DNA of 10,142 nt. It comes from an uncultured Chitinophagaceae bacterium (GTDB taxonomy: Bacteria > Bacteroidota > Bacteroidia > Chitinophagales > Chitinophagaceae). Made by a program: the position numbers and the translations under genes. Below, piece by piece: positions 1 to 7,320 of the stretch. How positions within the stretch are numbered: the stretch's first letter is position 1; the number at the start of each line of letters is the position of its first letter. The stretch is from contig CAKSVK010000135.1 in the NCBI GenBank assembly GCA_934502905.1, positions 1 to 10,142 on the forward strand. The letters are read 5' to 3'. The notes under the pieces were generated by a model. It worked only from the letters and a program-made list of their open reading frames with translations. It ran no database searches and had not been told where the DNA came from.

Positions 1-2318
1 TTGATGGCGACGGGCATGCCCAGTGCGCTTCTCCACATCATATCTTTGAGGAACTCATAGCGTTCTCCGTTCCATACAAATAAAAACGGGCAGGAGCCTT
101 TGAGCTTGGCTTCTTCGAAGAGCTTTTGCCTTCTGGCGGGGTCTCCGATATATTGAGGCGTACCGTTCGGCCAGATAATGCGTACGGCTTCCAGGGAATC
201 CTGATCTCCTACGCCGAAATTGGTAATAGACCGTTTGATGGTTTTTAATTGGTAGAGATTACCTGCTTTCAGCTCTACCTGGGCGCCTATGCCCAGCCTG
301 TTATTTTTGCTGTTGGCATAGGAGAGTCCCGTCAGCTGCACCTGCATATAACGGTTCAGACTACCTCCGTCATTCCGAACCAGCTTAATACCGGCCGGAC
401 CAGCCAGAAAGATATCATCATCGCCGTCGATGTTGAAGTCTGCTATGGCCATTTGTGTTGCCTGCAGCGGCTGGGGCAGCATCCGGGAAACATCCGTGAA
501 CCCTTTCTCCATTTCATTATGAAATAGTTTTAATCCCGAGCTGCCGTCTGCTGTGGTTCCGGCGACCAGGATATCCTCGTGCCCGTCATTGTCGAAATCG
601 ATAAAAGTAGCGGATGATATGTTCAGGTCTTTTAAGGCCTCAGCGATCTTTTGAGAAAACGGTTCGGGAGAAAATCCGTTATTGCCCGTATTTTTAAGCA
701 AAAAGGTATGCCCGTTGTTTGACCCTGCCAGCAGCAGGTCCGGCAAGCCGTCGTTATTATAGTCGCCCACCGCTATGGCTCTGCCTTTGTATAAAGGATT
801 ACTGAGCTGCAGCTTATCGGTATAGTCGGTAAATTTTGAATGTCTTTCGTTGTTATACAGCCGGATATCACCATCGGCAGAAAGGATTACAATATCCAGG
901 TCGCCATCTGTGTCCCAATCGCCGTAATCGATATCGATAGCGCCTGCATCCAGGTTCATGGAGTGGGATTGTTCGGTAAAGCTGCCATCGCTGTTATTCC
1001 TGAAAAATTTACTTCCAGCCGCAGCTCCTGCATATAGATCGAGGTCACCGTCCTGGTCGAAATCGGCAAACACCAGCTTTACGGCGCCGGTGGCCTTTTC
1101 CAGCCCTGTATTTTTCTTAACGAGGTTGAAACCGCCATCCCCTTTATTCTTATACAGAATGATGCCTTTGGTCGTGGAAATAAAAAGGTCCTGGTATCCG
1201 TCATTGTCGAAATCAGCAAATGCCGCCGCCAGCTCTTCTCCGGAATGGCTTATGCCCACAGCTGCGGCAACGTCCGTGAATGCGCCCATATCCCTTTTGA
1301 AAAGATACCGTTTGGCAGGAGCGTCCTGCGAAAAGAAACCGGAATAAATATAACTGTTCCCTGTTCCGTCATCATCAATAAAGCCCATTACGGATCGGGT
1401 TACAGTAGCAGGTATGTCTGCATTTAACCCTACCTTTTCCGCTACCTCGTTGAACCGGATATCGTCCAGGGATACTTTTTCATTTGTAGCGCCAGTTTGG
1501 CTGAACCGGCTATCGTTGAAATCTGCCTTGGCATCGGGGAATGTGGGGGGACTCAATTCAGCTGCGCTTTCGGCATATAACCTTGTTGTTTCCATCAGCT
1601 TCCGGAACCTTTGCAGGAAGTATGGGACCTGCTCCCACTGTTTGCTTCGAAGCAGGCTGATGGTTTGTTGATAGGCGGAATCGGCTACAGGAGGGAATTC
1701 AGGTGCAAATTCCTTTATGCTTTGCAGGAAATGTAAGGATGAATCGGCCTGTTTCTCTGTTGCCAGCAAATCCGCCAATTCCAGGCGGGCTACCATGTTG
1801 GAGGGAGAGATCGCTGTTATCTTCAGGAGGTTGGATTTGCGGACGGCATTTTTTTCTGTACCTGCCATTTCAGCTAACAGATAGTATGCTGCTACATTTT
1901 TTTTATCCTGTGCCAATGCCTGATTCAATTGCTTTTCGGCGTTTGCTTTTTCTCCTTTGCGAATATATAACTGAGCCCATACCAGCCGGAGATCTGTATT
2001 ATCCGGCTGGATTTTTAATCCTTCTTCTATTTGTTCCCCGGCTTCATCAAAATTATTTTTTGACAGGTAAAGCAATGCCAGGTCTATATAGTTCAGGATG
2101 TTGTTCCTGTCTGTTTTGATGGCTTTTTTAAAGCCGAGCTCGGCTTCATCCAATTGTCCGTTCCATAAATAGGTGAGGGCGGTCATTCTCGGCGAGCTGA
2201 CCGTATCGTCATCATTTTCTTTATTTTTTCGGGAATTACAGGCGACAAACGTGGTGATCGAAAGAGCGGCAATCAATATAAGGTAGCCGATGCCGATTTC
2301 TTTATAACAAAGACGCAT
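1..2318 (-). CDS. Probable lipoprotein with TPR-like repeats, FG-GAP/VCBS propeller and ASPIC/UnbV domain (3' end outside window)
   Basis: The minus-strand frame is open from ATG at 2318 to the left edge, giving 772 codons without a stop, so the C-terminus is missing. Residues 8-26 are hydrophobic and end in FVAC (Cys27), an imperfect lipobox, so I infer an exported lipoprotein. Residues about 45-245 are helical and TPR-like (for example NGQLDEAELGFKKAI and KNNFDEAGEQIEEGLKIQP). Next come FG-GAP/VCBS repeats with DxDxDG-type calcium loops near residues 369, 419, 467, 519, 574 and 627, plus a degenerate one near 314. Seven units would suit a seven-bladed propeller. Residues about 675-720 (GIGAQVELKAG ... 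IIWPNGTPQ) match the ASPIC/UnbV domain. After it the protein continues (CPFLFVWNGERYEF, DMMWRSALGMP) into a further, unseen part. It diverges from another ASPIC/UnbV gene across 110 bp, suggesting a shared role at the cell envelope. The substrate or partner is unknown. Domain calls are firm; function is not. Confidence 0.9.
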   Translation of the reverse strand, partial: MRLCYKEIGIGYLILIAALSITTFVACNSRKNKENDDDTVSSPRMTALTYLWNGQLDEAELGFKKAIKTDRNNILNYIDLALLYLSKNNFDEAGEQIEEGLKIQPDNTDLRLVWAQLYIRKGEKANAEKQLNQALAQDKKNVAAYYLLAEMAGTEKNAVRKSNLLKITAISPSNMVARLELADLLATEKQADSSLHFLQSIKEFAPEFPPVADSAYQQTISLLRSKQWEQVPYFLQRFRKLMETTRLYAESAAELSPPTFPDAKADFNDSRFSQTGATNEKVSLDDIRFNEVAEKVGLNADIPATVTRSVMGFIDDDGTGNSYIYSGFFSQDAPAKRYLFKRDMGAFTDVAAAVGISHSGEELAAAFADFDNDGYQDLFISTTKGIILYKNKGDGGFNLVKKNTGLEKATGAVKLVFADFDQDGDLDLYAGAAAGSKFFRNNSDGSFTEQSHSMNLDAGAIDIDYGDWDTDGDLDIVILSADGDIRLYNNERHSKFTDYTDKLQLSNPLYKGRAIAVGDYNNDGLPDLLLAGSNNGHTFLLKNTGNNGFSPEPFSQKIAEALKDLNISSATFIDFDNDGHEDILVAGTTADGSSGLKLFHNEMEKGFTDVSRMLPQPLQATQMAIADFNIDGDDDIFLAGPAGIKLVRNDGGSLNRYMQVQLTGLSYANSKNNRLGIGAQVELKAGNLYQLKTIKRSITNFGVGDQDSLEAVRIIWPNGTPQYIGDPARRQKLFEEAKLKGSCPFLFVWNGERYEFLKDMMWRSALGMPVAI

Positions 2319-2379
2319 ATTGGGAAATATAAAGCCTGAAGATAGGAAAAAACAGCCTGTCTGTATAAAATATATGGTA

Positions 2380-2387
2380 TATCTTTA
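2380..2387 (+). promoter_or_regulatory. Candidate Bacteroidota -7 element upstream of the UnbV-like gene
   Basis: TATCTTTA is one base from the Bacteroidota housekeeping -7 consensus TAnnTTTG and lies 41 bases before the ATG at 2429, in the spacer shared by two divergent genes. No convincing TTTG -33 element is present at the usual distance, so this is only a candidate. Confidence 0.25.
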
Positions 2388-2428
2388 ACATTTACCAGCT
2401 ACTTGCGAAAAGAAAATTTATCCATACC

Positions 2429-4231
2429 ATGCGTCATAAATTTTGGCAGATCCTAACCATCGTGGTATTCATATGCCTGCTCCTGGGAACATTCATTGCT
2501 TCACGTAAGAAAGATAAATCTAACAATAAAGGCCCCGTTAGCCAGGAAGCGGAAGCCGCACTGAAACAATACGGGTTTTACCTGGAGCCAGTAAACGAAG
2601 AGATCGGTGTCACCTTCCGTCATGTCAGTCCCGATCTTGATCCCAAGGTTGATAACATCAAACTGCAGATTGCATCAGTAGGAGCGTCTGTGGCAGTATG
2701 TGATTTTGACAATGATGGCTGGAACGATTTTTACCTGACGAACAGTGCTACCGGCAGTAAAAATGCTTTGTACCGCAACCTCGGGAACGGCCGGTTTGAG
2801 GATGTTGCCGAGGCAATGGGCGTCGCGGATCTTAATCAAAAAGGTACGGGCGCTTCTATGGGAGTGGTATGGGGAGACTACGACAATGATGGGTATAAGG
2901 ATCTGCTGTTATACAAATGGGGAAAGACGACCCTGTTCAAAAATGTAAATGGAACATCGTTTGAGCCGGTCGCCAGCAGTGGTTTGCCGGAATGGGCCAA
3001 TATCAATGCCGCTGTGTGGTTCGACGTTGACAACGACGGGCTCCTGGATATATTCCTGGGAGGTTATTTTAAAGAATCCTTTCACCTCGATAGCTTGTTT
3101 ACTACCCGGATAATGCCTGAAAGCTTCCGGTACGCTAATAACGGAGGCAGGAATTACCTCCTGAAAAACAAAGGGAACGATACTTTCGAGGATGTTACGC
3201 AACAATACGGACTTACATCTACCAAGTGGACGCTGTCTGCGGTTGCCGCTGATTTTAACGGAGACAATTTTCCTGAGCTTTATGTTGCCAACGACTACAA
3301 TGTCGATGAGTTTTATATGAACAGGGAGGGGAAAACGTTTGAGGAAACAGGGGCGGCCGTGGGGATCGGGCATATTCCGAAAAGCGGCATGAACGCATCA
3401 TTGGGTGATATCAACAATGAGGGAAGTTTTGGTGTATACACAACGAACATTACAGAAAAAGGCGTGCTGATACAGGGGAACAACTACTGGCAGCCTAAAG
3501 CGGGGAAAGGTAAACAGCCTTCTTTTGTGGACCTGGGACAAATATCCGGTATTGAAAACGGAGGATGGAGCTACGGTGCGCAATTCGGAGACCTGAACAA
3601 CGATGGTTATATGGACCTGTATGTCGCCAACGGATTTATTTCGGCCAAAGAAAATACTTCTTACTGGTATGACTACTCGAAGGTAACGGGAGGTAATAGC
3701 AATATCATCGGCGATGCAAAGAACTGGCCGGACATGGAAGGGAAAAGTCAATCCGGCTATACCCAGGATAAGATATGGCTGAATAACCAGGACGCAATTT
3801 TTGAGGATGTTTCAGGCAAAGCCTGCCCACCTGCAACCTATGATGGACGGGCGGTGGCGATGGTGGATCTCTGGAACCGCGGCGTGCTGGATGTAATTGT
3901 TGCCAACCAGAATAATGTTCCCACTATCTATAAAAATAATATAGGGAATGATCATCACTGGATAGCAGTGGATCTGCAGGGCACACGGTCCAACGCTGAT
4001 GGTATAGGGGCGAGGGTAGAGATAACATGGGATGGGAAAAAGCAGGTGCAGGCTGTGACCGGGGGAATGGGCTTTTCTTCTCAAAATCAGCACAGGCTGC
4101 ATTTTGGTATAGGACAGGCAGCAGGTATAGAGCAGCTTACTATCTATTGGCCTTCAGGTCATGTCGATAAGATCCCGCATCCGGCCATCAATACATTACA
4201 TACCGTTAAAGAAAATCAACCCGCTGACTGA
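2429..4231 (+). CDS. CRTAC1/UnbV-like FG-GAP propeller protein with C-terminal ASPIC/UnbV domain
   Basis: This 600-residue protein starts with a basic N-terminus and a hydrophobic helix (residues about 6-23) without a lipobox, so it is exported or anchored in the inner membrane with the rest in the periplasm. FG-GAP/VCBS calcium loops are at residues 92 (DFDNDGWND), 150 (DYDNDGYKD), 199 (DVDNDGLLD), 275 (DFNGDNFPE) and 388 (DLNNDGYMD). Two are degenerate, at 327 (DINNEG) and 480 (DLWNRG). Seven units fit a seven-bladed propeller. Residues about 522-588 (ADGIGARVEI ... LHFGIGQ ... IYWPSGHV) form a textbook ASPIC/UnbV domain. The length is usual for the CRTAC1 family. The stop codon overlaps the start of the downstream membrane protein by one base, so the two are probably translated together. 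The UnbV name comes from enediyne clusters, where its biochemical role is not established; nothing here shows enediyne synthesis. Family assignment is strong; function is unknown. Confidence 0.93.
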   Translation: MRHKFWQILTIVVFICLLLGTFIASRKKDKSNNKGPVSQEAEAALKQYGFYLEPVNEEIGVTFRHVSPDLDPKVDNIKLQIASVGASVAVCDFDNDGWNDFYLTNSATGSKNALYRNLGNGRFEDVAEAMGVADLNQKGTGASMGVVWGDYDNDGYKDLLLYKWGKTTLFKNVNGTSFEPVASSGLPEWANINAAVWFDVDNDGLLDIFLGGYFKESFHLDSLFTTRIMPESFRYANNGGRNYLLKNKGNDTFEDVTQQYGLTSTKWTLSAVAADFNGDNFPELYVANDYNVDEFYMNREGKTFEETGAAVGIGHIPKSGMNASLGDINNEGSFGVYTTNITEKGVLIQGNNYWQPKAGKGKQPSFVDLGQISGIENGGWSYGAQFGDLNNDGYMDLYVANGFISAKENTSYWYDYSKVTGGNSNIIGDAKNWPDMEGKSQSGYTQDKIWLNNQDAIFEDVSGKACPPATYDGRAVAMVDLWNRGVLDVIVANQNNVPTIYKNNIGNDHHWIAVDLQGTRSNADGIGARVEITWDGKKQVQAVTGGMGFSSQNQHRLHFGIGQAAGIEQLTIYWPSGHVDKIPHPAINTLHTVKENQPAD

Positions 4232-5076
4232 TGCAACAGGAATACGAGATAAAAAAAGTGCCGCAGAGCGGCTTCATCTCTGAATGGCTTAAAAAGAACT
4301 TTCAGTATATACCTCCTGCTTTTATCACATTGATATTGCTGGTGGGCCAGCTTACTTATGGCATCCTGGATAATTACCTGAACCTGGTAGTGGCTATTCT
4401 CACATCCGTGGTGGCTGAAATAGTATTGGCGAGGCTTGTATTGGGCACCCGGAAAAATCTTGCCAGCGCCTATATTACCGGCATCAGTGTAGGTATCCTG
4501 ATCCGGTCCAATGTATTATGGCCTTATTTTATTACGGCATTGATCTCCATCATGTCCAAATATGTGCTCCGGTACAAAGGCAGGCATTTGTGGAATCCCT
4601 CTAATTTCGGGGTGTCATGGATGCTTGCATTGCAAACAACGAGCGTAGCAGGGCTCAGTGTTCAGTGGGGAAGCAATTTTGCTGCCATGTCTGTGATCTG
4701 GATATTGGGATTAATCATTGTCAACCGGGCAAAGCGTATAGATGTTTCCGTTACCTATATCATCTGTTTTGTCATCCTGGCTTATATCAGGAGCCTTATT
4801 ACCGGCGATGCGTTCCTTGCTGAACTATCGCCGCTGACCGGCCCTATGTACCAGTTGTTTATATTCTTTATGATCACGGACCCACCGACTTCCGTTTCCA
4901 CGAGGAAAGGCAGGATACTGGTGGTGATGCTGGTAGCTGTTGTAGAGTTCTTCTTCCGTCTCAATAATTCAATATACGCGCCTTTCTATGCGTTGTGCCT
5001 GGTAGGACCGGTGGCTAAATATATAGACCTGAAGATGCAGGCATCCAAAAAACTGAATGTGGCTCCGTCAAAATAA
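4231..5076 (+). CDS. UnbU-like integral membrane protein related to NqrB/RnfD
   Basis: A 281-residue polytopic membrane protein with about nine or ten hydrophobic segments: roughly 27-46, 50-70, 78-91, 95-112, 126-140, 149-164, 173-190, 205-216, 228-243 and 248-265. Two motifs tie it to the NqrB/RnfD family of ion-pumping, flavin-containing redox complexes: WNPSNFG (121-127) and FFMITDPPTS (212-221), the latter corresponding to the FMATDPVTS-type motif of RnfD. The SGAT-type loop carrying covalent FMN in NqrB/RnfD is not visible between the NPSNFG helix and the next helix. The closest named relatives I know are UnbU proteins of enediyne clusters, which lie beside UnbV as here. The start overlaps the upstream stop (TGATG), implying translational coupling with the exported propeller protein. 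I infer an inner-membrane partner of that protein. Whether it carries electrons, transports something or is only structural cannot be told. No other Rnf or Nqr subunit is in the window. Confidence 0.85.
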   Translation: MQQEYEIKKVPQSGFISEWLKKNFQYIPPAFITLILLVGQLTYGILDNYLNLVVAILTSVVAEIVLARLVLGTRKNLASAYITGISVGILIRSNVLWPYFITALISIMSKYVLRYKGRHLWNPSNFGVSWMLALQTTSVAGLSVQWGSNFAAMSVIWILGLIIVNRAKRIDVSVTYIICFVILAYIRSLITGDAFLAELSPLTGPMYQLFIFFMITDPPTSVSTRKGRILVVMLVAVVEFFFRLNNSIYAPFYALCLVGPVAKYIDLKMQASKKLNVAPSK

Positions 5077-5234
5077 GCGTGGAAGTGACAAACAGTAGCA
5101 TCATTCCGTATAAGCAATCAGCCCAGCTCAGGCGCCTTGAAAATTGGCCCCGGCGTCAGCACAATTCTCATAAAGCCGTCACCGGTAGTACGATACACAT
5201 CCGTGAGCAATGATCATTTATGCGGTAAAGCAGT

Positions 5235-6260
5235 TTAGTCAGCATTGTCAAAATCTACCATGATCTTGGTAATGTTTCCACGATCTCTGGCCCAGGCTTC
5301 CAGTGCCGGACCGGCAGCATTCAGCGATACTGTTTGGGAAATAACCTCTTCGACGGGGAACTTCCCGGATTCCAAGTAGGATATCACATCGGGGAAGTCA
5401 CCCAGGCAGTTGCGGGAGCCGAGTATCTCAATTTCTTTCCTGACAAAGAACCCGGTGTTGTAATCCACCGGCTTTTTACCATATCCAACATACACCACCC
5501 TCCCGGTATAAGCTACCAGGTCTACTGCGGCGCGATAAGTATCGTAGGCTCCTACAGCTTCTATCACAACATCCGGTCCATCACCGCCGGTCAGTTCCAG
5601 AATGGTGGCGGCAATATCTTCTTTACTTCCGTTAATGGCTTCCGCAGCACCCACTTTCCTGGCAATGCCTGTTTTATATTCACTGATGTCCAGGGCATAT
5701 ACCTGCGCACCTCTCTGTAAAGCACCTGCAATGGCGCCGAGTCCCACTATCCCGCAACCTATTACCAGCACTTTATCTTTTTCGGTTATCCTTCCGCGAT
5801 CTGCAGCATGGAAACCAACTGTTAAAGGTTCCACGAGGGCCAGTTCCCGGAGTGACAGCTTTTCTGAAGTGTGCAGCTTACTCCAGTGAATGGTGATATA
5901 CTCCGTCATAGCGCCGGGGCGCCGTACGCCCATGGTTTTATTGTCCACGCATGCGTTGGGTCTTCCTTTCCGGCAGGAAATGCAACCCCCGCAATTTTGA
6001 TAAGGGTTGATGGTAGCCTTCATGCCAGTCCTGAATTCCGACGGAACAGCATTCCCTTTGGCTTCAATAACGGCGCCTACCTCATGGCCCAGCACGTTGG
6101 GATATTCCTGCAGCTCAAACAGGCCAAGGTACCCGTTCAGATCACCGCCGCAAAACCCTACGGCTCCGATACGCAGTAATACTTCTTCCGGGCCGGGTGA
6201 AGGCTTCTCTATCTCTCCTAATGCCACTTTTCCGGGGGCTTCCAGTATTAATGCTTTCAT
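5235..6260 (-). CDS. Zinc-dependent medium-chain dehydrogenase, probably acting on a sugar or sugar acid
   Basis: A full-length (341 residue) medium-chain dehydrogenase/reductase. The N-terminal GroES-like domain has the catalytic zinc ligands Cys37, His59 with Glu60, and Glu144 (EPL). It also has the four-cysteine structural zinc lobe Cys90, Cys93, Cys96 and Cys104. The Rossmann domain has the glycine motif VIGCGIVGLGA (167-177) and Asp191 (ALDIS), which points to NAD(H) rather than NADP(H). The family is related to threonine, sorbitol and sugar-acid dehydrogenases; the substrate cannot be read from sequence. The usual Ser/Thr two residues after the catalytic Cys is Gly39 here (CGGD). The ATG is nine bases after the stop of the upstream aldo/keto reductase, so the two almost certainly form an operon and may act on the same sugar or on successive intermediates. 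The gene ends facing the UnbU-like gene across 158 bp in which I see no clear terminator. Confidence 0.92.
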   Translation of the reverse strand: MKALILEAPGKVALGEIEKPSPGPEEVLLRIGAVGFCGGDLNGYLGLFELQEYPNVLGHEVGAVIEAKGNAVPSEFRTGMKATINPYQNCGGCISCRKGRPNACVDNKTMGVRRPGAMTEYITIHWSKLHTSEKLSLRELALVEPLTVGFHAADRGRITEKDKVLVIGCGIVGLGAIAGALQRGAQVYALDISEYKTGIARKVGAAEAINGSKEDIAATILELTGGDGPDVVIEAVGAYDTYRAAVDLVAYTGRVVYVGYGKKPVDYNTGFFVRKEIEILGSRNCLGDFPDVISYLESGKFPVEEVISQTVSLNAAGPALEAWARDRGNITKIMVDFDNAD

Positions 6261-6269
6261 GATTCGTTA

Positions 6270-7205
6270 TTATTTCGGGATATTATTTGCAGGATTACCT
6301 TCAAACCACATCAGGTTACGTACCGGCTCCACCAGCGTTTCTATTTCCTTCAGCAGCGCTTCCGGTATCTCCAGGGTCGTCGCAGCGATGTTTTTGCATA
6401 CTGTTTCCCGTTCACACATGCCGGTAATGGTGGTAGCAATATGGGGGTGAGAGATCGCGTAGGAGAGGGCTACATCACTGAGCCGCATTCCATATTTTTT
6501 ACAAATGGCCAGCAGCGCCGGCTGTATATCTTTCAGCTGCTGGGGCGAACGGTGCCATGAAGGGAGCGGGGCGTCTGTAAGAATACGTTGCATGAAAGGT
6601 GCGGCATTCATTAATCCGAATCCTTTTTCCAACGATAATGGAACCAGTTCATCATTGATCTCATCTTCCAACAGGTTAAAATGTGCCCATGACAATACTG
6701 TATCCAGCTCCACCTGCCTGGCAATATGGGCGAGATAACGGACGGGCAGGCCCGTGATACCTATAAAACGGGCTTTCCCGCTTTCCTTCACTTTTTGCAG
6801 GGCCGGAAAGGCTTCGTTCAATACCTGCTCTTCCGTCCCGAATTCTATGTCATGCAATTGGAAAACATCCACATAATCCGTCTGCAGCCTTTGCAGCGAT
6901 TCGTCAATTCCCTGTATAACACGGTTATAAGAAAAATCAAAATGATCTATATAGCGACAGCATTTCGTGGCGAGGACGATCTCCTGTCTTTTACCTTTAA
7001 GTGCTTTGCCCAGGCGGGTTTCCGCAAGGGTATCCCCGTAAAAAGGCGCAACATCAAAATAGTTGATACCGTTATCTATGCCGTAGTGCAGCGCATTGAT
7101 AGCAGCGGACTCCTCCACCGGCTCAAAAACATTCCCCACCGGCGAAACGCCAAATCCCAGTACAGATACCTGCAGCCCGGTTTTTCCCAGTGTACGATAA
7201 TTCAT
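6270..7205 (-). CDS. Aldo/keto reductase resembling L-galactose/L-fucose dehydrogenase
   Basis: A 311-residue TIM-barrel aldo/keto reductase with the complete catalytic tetrad: Asp51 and Tyr56 (FDVAPFYG), Lys81 (ATKCCRY) and His118 (QLHDIEFG). The opening RTLGKTGLQVSVLGFGVSP, the GNVFEPV and INYFD segments, the HDIEFG motif and KARFIGITGLP closely parallel plant L-galactose dehydrogenase and bacterial L-fucose dehydrogenase-type enzymes. These oxidise the aldose at C1 to a lactone with NAD(P)+. I therefore infer oxidation of L-galactose, L-fucose or a similar sugar in the cytoplasm; the exact sugar is uncertain. The gene follows an AraC-family regulator on the same strand after 115 bp and precedes a zinc dehydrogenase by nine bases, forming a probable two-gene operon under that regulator. 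The chosen ATG gives the standard N-terminus of the family. No signal peptide is present. Confidence 0.92.
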   Translation of the reverse strand: MNYRTLGKTGLQVSVLGFGVSPVGNVFEPVEESAAINALHYGIDNGINYFDVAPFYGDTLAETRLGKALKGKRQEIVLATKCCRYIDHFDFSYNRVIQGIDESLQRLQTDYVDVFQLHDIEFGTEEQVLNEAFPALQKVKESGKARFIGITGLPVRYLAHIARQVELDTVLSWAHFNLLEDEINDELVPLSLEKGFGLMNAAPFMQRILTDAPLPSWHRSPQQLKDIQPALLAICKKYGMRLSDVALSYAISHPHIATTITGMCERETVCKNIAATTLEIPEALLKEIETLVEPVRNLMWFEGNPANNIPK

Positions 7206-7216
7206 ATGAAAAGTTG

Positions 7217-7239
7217 TTCCGGATATTTTACATTTCCGG
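7217..7239. repeat. Repeated TTCCGG words just before the aldo/keto reductase start
   Basis: TTCCGG occurs at 7217-7222 and again at 7234-7239, a direct repeat with 17-bp periodicity. The inner bases also form a short inverted repeat, CCGGA (7219-7223) against TCCGG (7235-7239). The pair lies 12 to 34 bases before the reductase ATG, so it could be an operator half-site pair or an mRNA leader structure. It is short, so chance is possible. Confidence 0.3.
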
Positions 7240-7256
7240 TTTATAGCAATAATAGA

Positions 7257-7282
7257 TATTTTAAATATGACTTTTTAAAATA
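7257..7282. promoter_or_regulatory. 9-bp inverted repeat, possible operator of the dehydrogenase operon
   Basis: TATTTTAAA (7257-7265) and TTTAAAATA (7274-7282) are perfect reverse complements separated by 8 bp. The site lies 52-77 bases before the reductase ATG, in the spacer behind the AraC-family gene, where an operator would be expected. There is no T-run typical of a terminator beside it. The arms are pure A/T, which raises the chance of coincidence. Confidence 0.35.
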
Positions 7283-7298
7283 CGGTAGACAAAAAATT

Positions 7299-7313
7299 AT
7301 GTTATATTAACAT
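7299..7313. promoter_or_regulatory. Dyad-symmetric site beside the regulator stop codon, sharing a 13-bp word with the regulator's upstream region
   Basis: ATGTTA, a TAT spacer and TAACAT form a 15-bp near-perfect palindrome eight bases downstream of the AraC-family stop codon. Read on the minus strand, 7314 to 7302 gives AATGTTAATATAA. The identical 13 bases occur on the plus strand at 8224-8236, just upstream of the same gene. A recognition site for the regulator is one explanation; that is inference. Confidence 0.35.
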
Positions 7314-7320
7314 TCCGTAT

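Noticed and set aside
249..2119. Several plus-strand open frames of 60-138 codons in the left part
   Set aside because: They lie opposite the minus-strand TPR/propeller gene, which reads without a stop through the whole stretch with recognisable repeats.
2909..4102. Three minus-strand open frames (2909-3373, 3398-3751, 3812-4102) opposite the UnbV-like gene
   Set aside because: They mirror the strongly supported plus-strand propeller gene, have no domain character, and the plus-strand protein is continuous across all of them.
2429..5076. Part of an enediyne antibiotic gene cluster
   Set aside because: UnbU/UnbV-like families also occur apart from enediyne clusters, and no polyketide synthase, thioesterase or self-protection gene is in the window.
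5077..5234. Terminator between the convergent UnbU-like and zinc dehydrogenase genes
   Set aside because: The best pairing (around 5150-5160 with 5175-5185) is interrupted by mismatches and has no T-run, so it is not called.
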